Below the pieces are notes generated by a model. The model did no database searches and was not told the origin of the DNA. It saw nothing but the letters and a program-made list of their open reading frames with translations. Positions 1 to 7,521 of a DNA stretch of 14,459 nucleotides are shown here, piece by piece. The stretch spans positions 1-14,459 of the forward strand of contig JAGHSG010000137.1 in NCBI GenBank assembly GCA_018066005.1. Reading direction: 5' to 3'. Source of the stretch: Bacteroidales bacterium (GTDB lineage: Bacteria; Bacteroidota; Bacteroidia; Bacteroidales; Paludibacteraceae). How positions within the stretch are numbered: the first letter of the stretch is position 1; every line of letters begins with the position of its first letter. The position numbers were made by a program, and so were the translations under genes.

Positions 1-130
1 GAGCTTGCTCACTAAGATTGGCTGACAGCGACAGCAGCAATGGCTTGCAAAAGACATAACATCAAACACAAGGGGTAGATGTCGGTTTTTGTTAAAATCT
101 TAAACACAGAAAATAAAAAACGAAAAAAAT
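1..130. other. Left flank and A-rich leader, no assignable gene
   Basis: No gene can be assigned here. A short open stretch in frame 3 ends at a TAA at 57-59, and the other two forward frames close at 13-15 and 23-25. Any of these could be the tail of an upstream gene cut by the window edge, but none is recognisable. The last 30 bases before the GH3 start are very A-rich, as is common for Bacteroidota translation starts. I found no convincing TTTG / TAnnTTTG promoter pair and no hairpin terminator, so the operon probably begins outside the window. Confidence 0.5.
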
Positions 131-214
131 ATGAAACAAGGTACATTACATCGAGCATTGTGCATTGTCAACCGTCAACTCATCATAGTCGCTATGGCGA
201 CCCTCGTGGCTTGT
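131..214 (+). repeat. Signal-peptide cassette, copy 1
   Basis: These 84 bases encode the whole lipoprotein signal of the GH3 enzyme, from ATG to lipobox Cys. By eye, 77 of 84 positions match 2465-2548, including an uninterrupted 44-nt identity (155-198 versus 2489-2532). Similarity stops at the start codon on one side and at the Cys codon on the other. Four of the seven differences are synonymous. The peptides match at 26 of 28 positions (G4L and A27S differ). Confidence 0.95.
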
Positions 215-2419
215 ACCAAAGCTCCCGTCTATACCGACTCTTCGGCATCGGTGGAGCAGCGTGTTGAAGACCTGCTCAAGCGGATGACCTTGGAGGAGAA
301 AGTGGGGCAGATGAATCAACTCGTCGGAGTCAACCACATACGCATGAACGACGGTGTCCTGACCGAAGAGGAGATATTGGCACACAACGCGTTGGCTTGT
401 TATCCGGGCTACACGGCCGACAGTATAGAACAAATGGTGCAACAGGGGTTGGTAGGGTCTTTCCTACACGTCGTTACACTGACGGAAGCCAACTATCTGC
501 AATCCCTCGCACTACAAAGCCGCTTGGGCATACCTATCCTATTCGGCATAGATGCTATACATGGAAATGCCAAATTTTGCGGCTGCACCGTCTATCCCAC
601 CAACATAGGAGTCGCTTGCTCCTTTGATACCGCCATGGCGTACCGCATCGCCAAAGAAACGGCACAGGAGATGCGAGCTTGCAATATGCACTGGACTTTT
701 AATCCCGATGTCGAAATAGCCCGCGACCCGCGTTGGGGACGTTGCGGCGAGACATACGGAGAAGACCCTTATCTGGTCTCCCTCATGGGCGCACAAACCG
801 TACGGGGCTTTGAACAAAACAACGTACTCAGTTGCCTCAAGCACCTCGTAGCCGGAGGACAGTCTTCCAACGGAACCAACGGCGCACCTACCGACTTGAG
901 CGAGAGGACCTTGCGCGAGATGTTCTTCCCTCCCTTCCAAGCCGGTGTAGCAGCCGGAGCAGGGTCGGTCATGATGGCGCACAACGAACTGAACGGCGTG
1001 CCCTGTCACACCAACGCATGGCTCATGACCGATATACTGCGCAAGGAATGGCATTTTCACGGCTTCATCGTTAGCGACTGGATAGATATTGAACGCGTGG
1101 CTGCTATTCATCACACTGCCAACGACAACCAAGACGCATATTACCAAGCCATATTAGCCGGCATAGATATGCACATGCACGGTCCCGAATGGCAACAAGC
1201 CGTAGTCGAACTGGTACGACAAGGCAAGATATCCGAGAAACGTATCGACCAATCCGTCAGACGCATCCTAACGGCTAAATTCCAATTGGGACTATTCGAA
1301 CACCCCTACGCCACAGCGGAAGACAGTGCCCGGATATGCTTCTCCGAAGCTCACCAACAGACTGCATTACAAGCCTCCGAACAATCTATCGTGCTACTCA
1401 AAAACGACGGCATTCTACCCCTACAACAAGAGGTCTGGAAAGGGAAACATATCCTTGTAACCGGCATCAATGCCGATGATGCCAATATAATGGGCGACTG
1501 GACAGACCCACAACCCGCCGACCACTGCTGGACCGTCCTGCGCGGACTGCAAGAATCAGCACCGGAGATACACTTTGACTTTGTCAATCAAGGTTGGGAC
1601 CCTCGGAATATGAATCCACAACAAGTACAAAAAGCTGCCCAAGTGGCACGAACCACCGACCTCAACATCGTTGTCTGTGGCGAGTATATGGCGCGCTATC
1701 GCTGGCATGACCGCACAGGAGGAGAAGATACCGATCGCTCAGATAACTACCTCGTGGGGCTGCAAGAAGAACTGATTCGACAAGTAGCTGCATCCGGCAA
1801 ACCGACTATTCTAATATATATAACAGGACGTCCCCTGTCCTTACCTTGGGCACAAGATAACTTATCCGCTATCTTATATGCTTGGGAACCCGGGCAGATG
1901 GGTGGTAAAGCGTTAGCACGAATTTTGTGGGGAGAGGTTAACCCCTCCGCCAAGATGGCAATATCGGTACCTTACCACGTGGGACAGTGCCAAATGATTT
2001 ATAATCACAAGCCATCCCTGGCTCTGCACCCGTATGTACTCGGGCCTACGCAACCCCTATACGCCTTTGGCGAAGGATTGAGCTATACCCGATTCGCCTA
2101 CTCTAACGCTCACCTCCAAAACGACACCCTATTCGTGGACGTCAGCAACACCGGTGAACGCGAGGGCGTGGAAATAACACAATTGTATGTACACGACGAC
2201 GTGGCTTCCGTAACACGTCCCGTCAAGGAACTCAAGGCATTCCGGCGCACCGCTCTACAACCCGGTCAAACCGTCACACTGACCTTCCCCATTACGGATG
2301 ATATGTTGGCGTTCTATACCGCAGACAACACCCTACGTGTTGAACCGGGAACCTTCACCTTTATGGTTGGCGGAAGCAGCAAAAACGAAGACCTGTTGAA
2401 GGTAGTAGGTAGTAGGTAA
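131..2419 (+). CDS. GH3 beta-glycosidase lipoprotein (BglX-like)
   Basis: Glycoside hydrolase family 3 exo-acting beta-glycosidase, 762 aa, the usual size for the BglX-type three-domain architecture. Residues 1-28 are a lipoprotein signal ending in the lipobox LVAC (Cys28), which fixes the start at 131. No acidic run follows the Cys, so a periplasm-facing anchor is more likely than surface display. The TIM barrel covers about 40-385, with GIDAIHG at 139-145, KHLVAGG at 237-243 and the nucleophile Asp316 in VSDW. The alpha/beta sandwich covers about 415-620, with Glu532 (GGEDTDR) as the probable acid/base. A fibronectin-III-like domain covers about 660-750 after YAFGEGLSYT. Inferred role: removing terminal glucosyl or mannosyl units from gluco-manno-oligosaccharides. 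The exact sugar specificity cannot be read from the sequence. The last five residues and the stop codon are encoded by a 7-nt tandem repeat, and the signal peptide is shared almost verbatim with the next gene. Confidence 0.95.
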   Translation: MKQGTLHRALCIVNRQLIIVAMATLVACTKAPVYTDSSASVEQRVEDLLKRMTLEEKVGQMNQLVGVNHIRMNDGVLTEEEILAHNALACYPGYTADSIEQMVQQGLVGSFLHVVTLTEANYLQSLALQSRLGIPILFGIDAIHGNAKFCGCTVYPTNIGVACSFDTAMAYRIAKETAQEMRACNMHWTFNPDVEIARDPRWGRCGETYGEDPYLVSLMGAQTVRGFEQNNVLSCLKHLVAGGQSSNGTNGAPTDLSERTLREMFFPPFQAGVAAGAGSVMMAHNELNGVPCHTNAWLMTDILRKEWHFHGFIVSDWIDIERVAAIHHTANDNQDAYYQAILAGIDMHMHGPEWQQAVVELVRQGKISEKRIDQSVRRILTAKFQLGLFEHPYATAEDSARICFSEAHQQTALQASEQSIVLLKNDGILPLQQEVWKGKHILVTGINADDANIMGDWTDPQPADHCWTVLRGLQESAPEIHFDFVNQGWDPRNMNPQQVQKAAQVARTTDLNIVVCGEYMARYRWHDRTGGEDTDRSDNYLVGLQEELIRQVAASGKPTILIYITGRPLSLPWAQDNLSAILYAWEPGQMGGKALARILWGEVNPSAKMAISVPYHVGQCQMIYNHKPSLALHPYVLGPTQPLYAFGEGLSYTRFAYSNAHLQNDTLFVDVSNTGEREGVEITQLYVHDDVASVTRPVKELKAFRRTALQPGQTVTLTFPITDDMLAFYTADNTLRVEPGTFTFMVGGSSKNEDLLKVVGSR
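155..182 (+). repeat. Heptamer units inside signal cassette 1
   Basis: The sequence reads as four consecutive 7-nt units: GCATTGT, GCATTGT, CAACCGT, CAACTCA. The first two are identical and the last two share CAAC. The same units recur at 2489-2516. The reverse complement (ACAATGC ACAATGC) resembles short intergenic repeats I recall from Bacteroidales genomes. That resemblance is from memory and was not searched. Confidence 0.7.
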
Positions 2420-2463
2420 TAGGTAGTAGGTAGTAGGTAATTGGTAATAGATAATAGATGATA
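2401..2463 (+). repeat. 7-nt tandem array (9 units) between GH3 and GH26
   Basis: Nine contiguous 7-nt units: GGTAGTA x2, GGTAATA, GGTAGTA x2, GGTAATT, GGTAATA, GATAATA, GATGATA. The GH3 stop codon TAA (2417-2419) lies in unit 3, and the GH26 ATG (2465) begins one base after the last unit. The array decays toward its 3' end (GGT to GAT). Because 7 is not a multiple of 3, gain or loss of a unit would change the GH3 reading frame at its extreme C terminus and the distance between the two genes. It fills the only sizeable gap in the operon. Confidence 0.95.
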
Positions 2464-2464
2464 T

Positions 2465-2548
2465 ATGAAACAACTTACTTTACATCGTGCATTGTGCATT
2501 GTCAACCGTCAACTCATCATAGTCGCTATGGCAACCCTCGTATCTTGT
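2465..2548 (+). repeat. Signal-peptide cassette, copy 2
   Basis: Second copy of the 84-nt lipoprotein signal cassette, encoding residues 1-28 of the GH26 mannanase. The mature proteins downstream of the two copies belong to unrelated families (GH3 and GH26). The similarity therefore reflects duplication or recombination of the signal cassette, not of the genes. The heptamer-structured core is at 2489-2516. Confidence 0.95.
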
Positions 2549-3577
2549 GCCCCAAAAACAATTGACACCCCGGAACAAGTTATGCAGGTATTGAATAACT
2601 ACTGTACCTCCACACAAATCATGTTCGGACAACATGACGCTACTGTTTATGGTTACACGTGGCGCGACATCCCCGGACGGTGTGACGTTCAAGAGATAAC
2701 AGGCGACTACCCCGCTATTATCAGTTTTGACTTAGGCAAGATAGAACTGGGCTCTGACACACAAATTGACGACGTACCACAAGCATCTATGCGCCGTGAG
2801 ATAGTGGCTCAATACGAACGCGGAGGACTGGTCAGCTTGAGTTGGCACCCGTGGAACCCACTCACCGGAGGCAACTCATGGGATATATCCTACGGCAACG
2901 TCATCGCACAAATACTGCCCGACTCCACACAACATCAACTACTTGTGAATTATCTTGACAAGATAGCCGAATTTATGTTATCGCTGCGCAATAAAAACGG
3001 AGAACTGATACCCATTATCTTCCGCCCGTGGCATGAGCATACAGGCTTTTGGTTCTGGTGGGGTAATCCCCATTGTACAGCCGACGAATTCATCGCCCTA
3101 TGGCGATTTACCTATACATATCTGCATGACAAAGGTCTCACCAACCTCGTGTGGGCTTTTTCGCCTAACTTAGGAGCAGACTACAACACCTATATGGAGC
3201 GGTATCCGGGAGATGAATATGTTGATTTATTAGGCTTTGATGTGTATGACTTTGACACTAACCCCAAAGAGACCTATATAGAAGGTTTGCATAGCAGTTT
3301 GCAGGTGTTGCAGCAAGTGGGCGAAGAACGGCATAAACCTATCGCGCTCACCGAAACAGGATTGGAAGGGCTGACACGACCTGAATGGTACACCGAATCA
3401 CTACTGCCCGTTATTGAGCAATACCCCATCGCTTATCTGCTCGTATGGCGCAACGCCCGTCCCGAAGACAAAGTAAACCACTTCTACGCACCCTACAAAG
3501 GGCACGCCGCCGAAGCATCCTTCCTGGACTTCTACAACAATCCACATATAGACTTCTGCAAAGACATCAATAAATAA
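2465..3577 (+). CDS. GH26 beta-1,4-mannanase lipoprotein
   Basis: Glycoside hydrolase family 26 retaining beta-mannanase, 370 aa, essentially a single catalytic (beta/alpha)8 barrel with no added binding module. The lipoprotein signal is residues 1-28 (LVSC, Cys28). Using this lipobox requires the start at 2465, one base after a 7-nt repeat array. Visible family motifs are FGQHDA (54-59), SWHPWNP (126-132), RPWHEHTGFWFWWG (187-200) with acid/base Glu191, and ALTETG (294-299) with nucleophile Glu297. It cuts beta-1,4-mannan or glucomannan. In Bacteroides, GH26 enzymes next to a GPH transporter and an epimerase release mannobiose, and the next two genes are exactly those, so mannobiose release is the likely role. 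No acidic surface-export signal follows Cys28, which suggests periplasmic action. The symporter gene starts 4 nt after its stop. Confidence 0.95.
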   Translation: MKQLTLHRALCIVNRQLIIVAMATLVSCAPKTIDTPEQVMQVLNNYCTSTQIMFGQHDATVYGYTWRDIPGRCDVQEITGDYPAIISFDLGKIELGSDTQIDDVPQASMRREIVAQYERGGLVSLSWHPWNPLTGGNSWDISYGNVIAQILPDSTQHQLLVNYLDKIAEFMLSLRNKNGELIPIIFRPWHEHTGFWFWWGNPHCTADEFIALWRFTYTYLHDKGLTNLVWAFSPNLGADYNTYMERYPGDEYVDLLGFDVYDFDTNPKETYIEGLHSSLQVLQQVGEERHKPIALTETGLEGLTRPEWYTESLLPVIEQYPIAYLLVWRNARPEDKVNHFYAPYKGHAAEASFLDFYNNPHIDFCKDINK

Positions 3578-3581
3578 TACT

Positions 3582-4964
3582 ATGATTAAACTTAAAGAAA
3601 AAATTGGTTACGGCTTCGGGGACATGGCATCGTCTATGTTCTGGAAACTATTCGGAGCTTACTTAATGATTTTTTACACCGACGTCTTCGGACTTTCGGC
3701 TGCTGCCGTTGGAACAATGTTCTTAGTCACCCGCGTGTGGGACTCGTTCTTTGACCCCGTGGTAGGAGTCATAGCCGATCGTACACAAACACGATGGGGA
3801 CGTTTCCGTCCGTATCTGCTCTATCTGGCAGTTCCTTTTGCTTTGGTAGGTATAGCCACCTTTTTCACACCTAACATAGGCGGCACCGGCAAACTTATCT
3901 ATGCCTATATCACCTACTCACTCATGATGATGGTGTATTCGGCTATTAACGTGCCGTATGCTTCTCTTTTAGGCGTGATGAGTCCCGAAGTCAAAGATCG
4001 TAATGCCTTATCCACCTATCGTATGACCTTTGCCTATATAGGTTCGTTCCTTGCTCTGCTGCTCTTTATGCCGATGGTGAACGCCTTCTCAGGACATAGC
4101 ACGGATATTAGTCAACAACAATACGGTTGGACCATGGCAGTCATTGTTATTGCTATCTTATGCGCACTGTTGTTCTTTGGCTGCTTTGCACTCACCCGCG
4201 AACGCGTCCAACCAATCAAAAAAGAACAGACCTCGCTCAAGACTGACCTACGTGACCTGCTGCACAACCATCCATGGTGGATACTGTTAGGCGCAGGTGT
4301 GTCTGCACTCGTATTCAACTCTATTCGCGACGGCGCTACCGTCTATTACTTCAAATACTTTGTCAACGAAGGCAATCATGCAGGAATAACACTCTTTGGC
4401 ATCCCGTTTGTCCTGAGCGGTCTATACCTCGCTGTAGGACAGGCATCCAATATATTAGGCGTCATCTTAGCGGCTCCTATATCTAACAAAATAGGGAAGA
4501 AACGTACTTACCTCGCCGCTATGGTTATTGCCACTATTCTATCCGTTATTTTCTATTGGTTTGATGCAGACCAACTGGTACTTATCTTCGTCTTCCAATT
4601 CCTCATCAGTATATGCGCCGGCAGTATATTCCCACTCCTGTGGTCTATGTATGCCGATTGCGCCGACTATTCCGAACTCACCACCGGCAACCGCGCTACC
4701 GGACTGATTTTCTCGTCCTCCTCTATGTCGCAGAAATTCGGCTGGGCTATCGGTACGGCCGTGACAGGGTGGTTGCTGGCTTTCTTCGGTTTTGAAGCTA
4801 ACGCCACTCAATCACCCGAAACCATCAACGGCATACGCATGTTCCTCAGTATATTACCTGCCATCGGTACGTTGATGTCGGTACTATTTATTGCGTTCTA
4901 CCCGCTATCTGAAAAGAAAATGTACGAAATAACCACTGCACTCAATGAGAAGCGAAATCAATGA
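3582..4964 (+). CDS. GPH-family sugar:cation symporter (MelB-like)
   Basis: Inner-membrane glycoside-pentoside-hexuronide:cation symporter of the major facilitator superfamily, 460 aa with about 12 hydrophobic segments, the normal size. The N terminus (KIGYGFGDMASSMFWKL, 7-23) and the signature RWGRFRPYLL (71-80) are diagnostic. Asp54 and Asp58 in RVWDSFFDP match by position the cation-site aspartates Asp55/Asp59 of melibiose permease MelB. The C-terminal YPLSEKKM is also typical of the family. Lying between a GH26 mannanase and a disaccharide 2-epimerase, it most likely imports beta-1,4-mannobiose with Na+ or H+, as proposed for the equivalent Bacteroides fragilis gene set. The substrate is inferred from context only. 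Its last 20 bases overlap the epimerase start, suggesting translational coupling. Confidence 0.93.
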   Translation: MIKLKEKIGYGFGDMASSMFWKLFGAYLMIFYTDVFGLSAAAVGTMFLVTRVWDSFFDPVVGVIADRTQTRWGRFRPYLLYLAVPFALVGIATFFTPNIGGTGKLIYAYITYSLMMMVYSAINVPYASLLGVMSPEVKDRNALSTYRMTFAYIGSFLALLLFMPMVNAFSGHSTDISQQQYGWTMAVIVIAILCALLFFGCFALTRERVQPIKKEQTSLKTDLRDLLHNHPWWILLGAGVSALVFNSIRDGATVYYFKYFVNEGNHAGITLFGIPFVLSGLYLAVGQASNILGVILAAPISNKIGKKRTYLAAMVIATILSVIFYWFDADQLVLIFVFQFLISICAGSIFPLLWSMYADCADYSELTTGNRATGLIFSSSSMSQKFGWAIGTAVTGWLLAFFGFEANATQSPETINGIRMFLSILPAIGTLMSVLFIAFYPLSEKKMYEITTALNEKRNQ

Positions 4965-6072
4965 ACTACGCCAAGCCCTGCAAGCAGAGCTGACTGAACA
5001 TATTTTACCCTATTGGTTACGTCTGGAAGACACCCAAAACGGGGGATGGTACGGACAAGTATTAGCCAACGAAACTATCGTAACTACCGCTGACCGCGGA
5101 GCTATCCTTTATGGACGTATTCTATGGACATTCTCTGCCGCTTACCGACTGCTGAAACGACCGGAATACTTGGCTGCTGCTACACGTACCAAGGATTATA
5201 TCCTGAATCACTTTATAGACCCGCAGTTTGGCGGTGTCTTCTGGCAAGTGGATTATAAAGGGCAACCCGTAGATACACGCAAACAATTCTATGCATTAGG
5301 ATTCATTCTATACGGCTTGAGCGAATATGTCCGCATCACCAATGATCAACACGTTTTGGAGCAAGCCGTCAACCTATACCAATGTATCGAACAGCACGCG
5401 TGGGATGATACATTCGGTGGGTATATAGAAGCTACCCTGCGCGATTGGTCGGCTATCAGCGATTACCGCTTGAGCAACAAAGACCTTAATGCCCCCAAAT
5501 CACAAAACACCCATCTGCACATCATTGAACCCTACACCAACCTCTACCGCGTATGGCCCGATGAACAGTTGCGGACATCTATTCTCCGCCTGATGGATGT
5601 GTTCATTCAACATATCTTGCGTAAGGATAACCACTTGGGGCTGTTCTATGAAATGGATTGGAAACCCATGGGGAATGCCATGTCCTGCGGACACGATATC
5701 GAGTTCTCATGGTTATTGGACGAAGCGGCAGAAGTGGTAGGCGTTAACCAAGATGAAGTGGTCAAGCGTGTCGCACAAGCTGCCAAAGAAGGACTGCAAA
5801 CCAACGGCGCTATGCATGGCACGTGGTGGGAACAGGCAGAAACAGTGATTGGATACTTCAACCTATACCAACGCTTTGGCGACGAAAAGGGGTTAGCAAT
5901 TGCTTATACGTGTTGGAAGGCTATAGAGATTTATTTTATTGATCATATCCATGGTGAGTGGTACGAGCATGCTAATAATCAACCACAAGCCGATAAAGCA
6001 GGATTCTGGAAATGTCCTTACCATAACTCGCGTATGTGCTTGGAAATCATCGAACGGTGCAAACAGTTATGA
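4945..6072 (+). CDS. Cellobiose/mannobiose 2-epimerase (AGE family)
   Basis: Cytoplasmic N-acylglucosamine 2-epimerase-superfamily enzyme, 375 aa, an (alpha/alpha)6 barrel with no signal peptide. It interconverts the reducing-end sugar of beta-1,4-disaccharides at C2. Here it probably converts mannobiose to mannosyl-beta-1,4-glucose. Residues matching the active site of characterised cellobiose 2-epimerases are present: Arg58 (GRILWTFSAAYR), His190 (NTHLHIIEPY), His250 and Glu253 (GHDIEFSWLLDEA), Trp256, Trp295 and Glu299 (WWEQAE), and His360 (KCPYHNSR). This set separates it from N-acetylglucosamine epimerases. The start lies inside the end of the symporter gene (20-nt overlap), and the stop overlaps the next start as ATGA. 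The expected next enzyme, a GH130 mannosylglucose phosphorylase, is not in this window. Confidence 0.92.
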   Translation: MRSEINELRQALQAELTEHILPYWLRLEDTQNGGWYGQVLANETIVTTADRGAILYGRILWTFSAAYRLLKRPEYLAAATRTKDYILNHFIDPQFGGVFWQVDYKGQPVDTRKQFYALGFILYGLSEYVRITNDQHVLEQAVNLYQCIEQHAWDDTFGGYIEATLRDWSAISDYRLSNKDLNAPKSQNTHLHIIEPYTNLYRVWPDEQLRTSILRLMDVFIQHILRKDNHLGLFYEMDWKPMGNAMSCGHDIEFSWLLDEAAEVVGVNQDEVVKRVAQAAKEGLQTNGAMHGTWWEQAETVIGYFNLYQRFGDEKGLAIAYTCWKAIEIYFIDHIHGEWYEHANNQPQADKAGFWKCPYHNSRMCLEIIERCKQL

Positions 6073-7517
6073 AAAAAGCATCCACAATACTGATAGGAAT
6101 ACTGCTTTGCAGCATACAGACAGCCTTCGGTACTCTACGTTTGCCGGATATACTGTCGGACTATATGGTCGTACAACAAAACGACACCATGCACTTATGG
6201 GGCTGGGCTGAACCGGGCAACATGGTAGATGTATATGTCTCTTGGAACAGACAAGCCTCCACGCAAGTGTTAAAAGATAGCACTTGGAGCGTTGCTATAC
6301 CTACTCCTGCCGGTTCGTACACCCCGCAGACCATCACTATTACCGAAACGCCTAAAAAACACGCCTACTACCCATTACCATCTATACGTCTTCAATATGT
6401 TTTAGTAGGTGAAGTGTGGTTAGCAAGTGGGCAGAGTAATATGGAAATGCCCTTAGACGGTTTTTGGCAATGCCCCGTAGCTAATGCCAATCGGGAGATT
6501 GCACAATCCGGTGACTACACCGGGCATATACGCTACCTGACTGTTCAACACCAAATGGCGTTTACCCCACAAGACCAAGCTTACGGCAAGTGGCAAGAAT
6601 GCAACCCGATGACCACCCCTCGTTGGGGAGCAGTAGGCTATTTCTTTGCACAACAAATAGAGCACATACTGCATGTTCCCGTAGGTATTATCAACTGCTC
6701 CTGGGGTGGCACACGCATTGAAGCGTGGATGCCGAAAGAGTTATTAGACGCATACGGAGACGTGCCTACAGAACCGGACAGTATCTTAGCAATCGCTACC
6801 GAATGGATGCGCCCCCTCGTGATGTATAATGCTATGTTATACCCCCTGCGTCACTACACCATTAAAGGTTTCTTATGGTATCAGGGATGCAGTAGCATAG
6901 GTCTGTTAGACCGCTACACCGACCGGCAAACCGACCTTATCAATCATTGGCGTACCTTATGGGGGCGTGAACTGCCTTTCTACTTTGTGGAAATAGCACC
7001 CTCCCGGCACGAGCAAGCCGATGCAGACTGGGCTGCCGTACTACGTGCAGCACAATGGCGCACCATGCAGAAAGTAACACATTGCGCCGGAGTGTGTACC
7101 AACGACCTCGTACAACCTTACGAAATAGATAATGTACATCCTGCAGACAAACAAACTGTTGGACAACGCTTGGCTTGGTTGGCATTACACTACGACTACG
7201 GCTATACAACGATAGCTGCAGATAGTCCGCAAATGACCAAATGGGAAATACACGACAACGAGATTTGGGTGTGGTTCAGTCATGCACAAGACGGCTTCTC
7301 GCGCTATGACGATATACAAGGTTTTGAAATAGCCGGCAGCGACAAACATTACGTACCGGCTCAAGTTCGTGCCAACAACGATGACCTATCCTGCCTCATC
7401 CTATCCGCCCCCTCAGTGCCTCATCCCCAATATGCCGCTTATTGTTTCCATAACTTCAGTTTGGGCAACTTAGCTAACTTGCGTTATTTACCTGTTGTAC
7501 CTTTCCGCACAAAATAG
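6069..7517 (+). CDS. SGNH acetylesterase, sialate-O-acetylesterase-like
   Basis: Secreted carbohydrate acetylesterase, 482 aa. I chose the start at 6069: it gives a clean signal peptide (MKKASTILIGILLCSIQTAFG) and an ATGA overlap with the epimerase stop. An upstream ATG at 6036 would only add 11 non-signal residues. Motifs (numbered from 6069): GQSNMEMP with nucleophile Ser123, SWGGTRIEAW from 211, WYQGCSS from 270, and the Asp354-x-x-His357 pair in DNVHP. Family members remove O-acetyl groups from sugars. Despite the common database name, nothing else here relates to sialic acid. Surrounded by mannanases, it most likely deacetylates acetylated glucomannan or galactomannan oligosaccharides. 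Many relatives read WYQGESN in the third block. Here Glu and Asn are replaced by Cys and Ser, possibly a subfamily trait. Confidence 0.88.
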   Translation: MKKASTILIGILLCSIQTAFGTLRLPDILSDYMVVQQNDTMHLWGWAEPGNMVDVYVSWNRQASTQVLKDSTWSVAIPTPAGSYTPQTITITETPKKHAYYPLPSIRLQYVLVGEVWLASGQSNMEMPLDGFWQCPVANANREIAQSGDYTGHIRYLTVQHQMAFTPQDQAYGKWQECNPMTTPRWGAVGYFFAQQIEHILHVPVGIINCSWGGTRIEAWMPKELLDAYGDVPTEPDSILAIATEWMRPLVMYNAMLYPLRHYTIKGFLWYQGCSSIGLLDRYTDRQTDLINHWRTLWGRELPFYFVEIAPSRHEQADADWAAVLRAAQWRTMQKVTHCAGVCTNDLVQPYEIDNVHPADKQTVGQRLAWLALHYDYGYTTIAADSPQMTKWEIHDNEIWVWFSHAQDGFSRYDDIQGFEIAGSDKHYVPAQVRANNDDLSCLILSAPSVPHPQYAAYCFHNFSLGNLANLRYLPVVPFRTK

Positions 7518-7521
7518 AAAT

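Noticed and set aside
60..130. Promoter for the operon just before GH3
   Set aside because: The region is AT-rich, but I could not find a TAnnTTTG element with a TTTG at the proper distance.
539..1147. A 202-codon open frame on the minus strand within GH3
   Set aside because: It is antisense to a GH3 gene with intact catalytic motifs, has no recognisable domain, and has no spacing or leader of its own. It is a codon-bias shadow.
146..2692. Two minus-strand open frames ending in the near-identical peptide HSDYDELTVDNAQC
   Set aside because: The likeness is only the antisense translation of the duplicated signal-peptide cassette; it does not indicate a second gene pair.
4539..4811. A 90-codon minus-strand open frame inside the symporter
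   Set aside because: It lies wholly within a membrane-protein gene with intact family motifs, and its translation shows no domain or signal.
6036..6068. Longer start for the acetylesterase
   Set aside because: It would put 11 polar residues before a textbook MKK signal peptide. The 6069 ATG gives an ATGA coupling with the epimerase stop.
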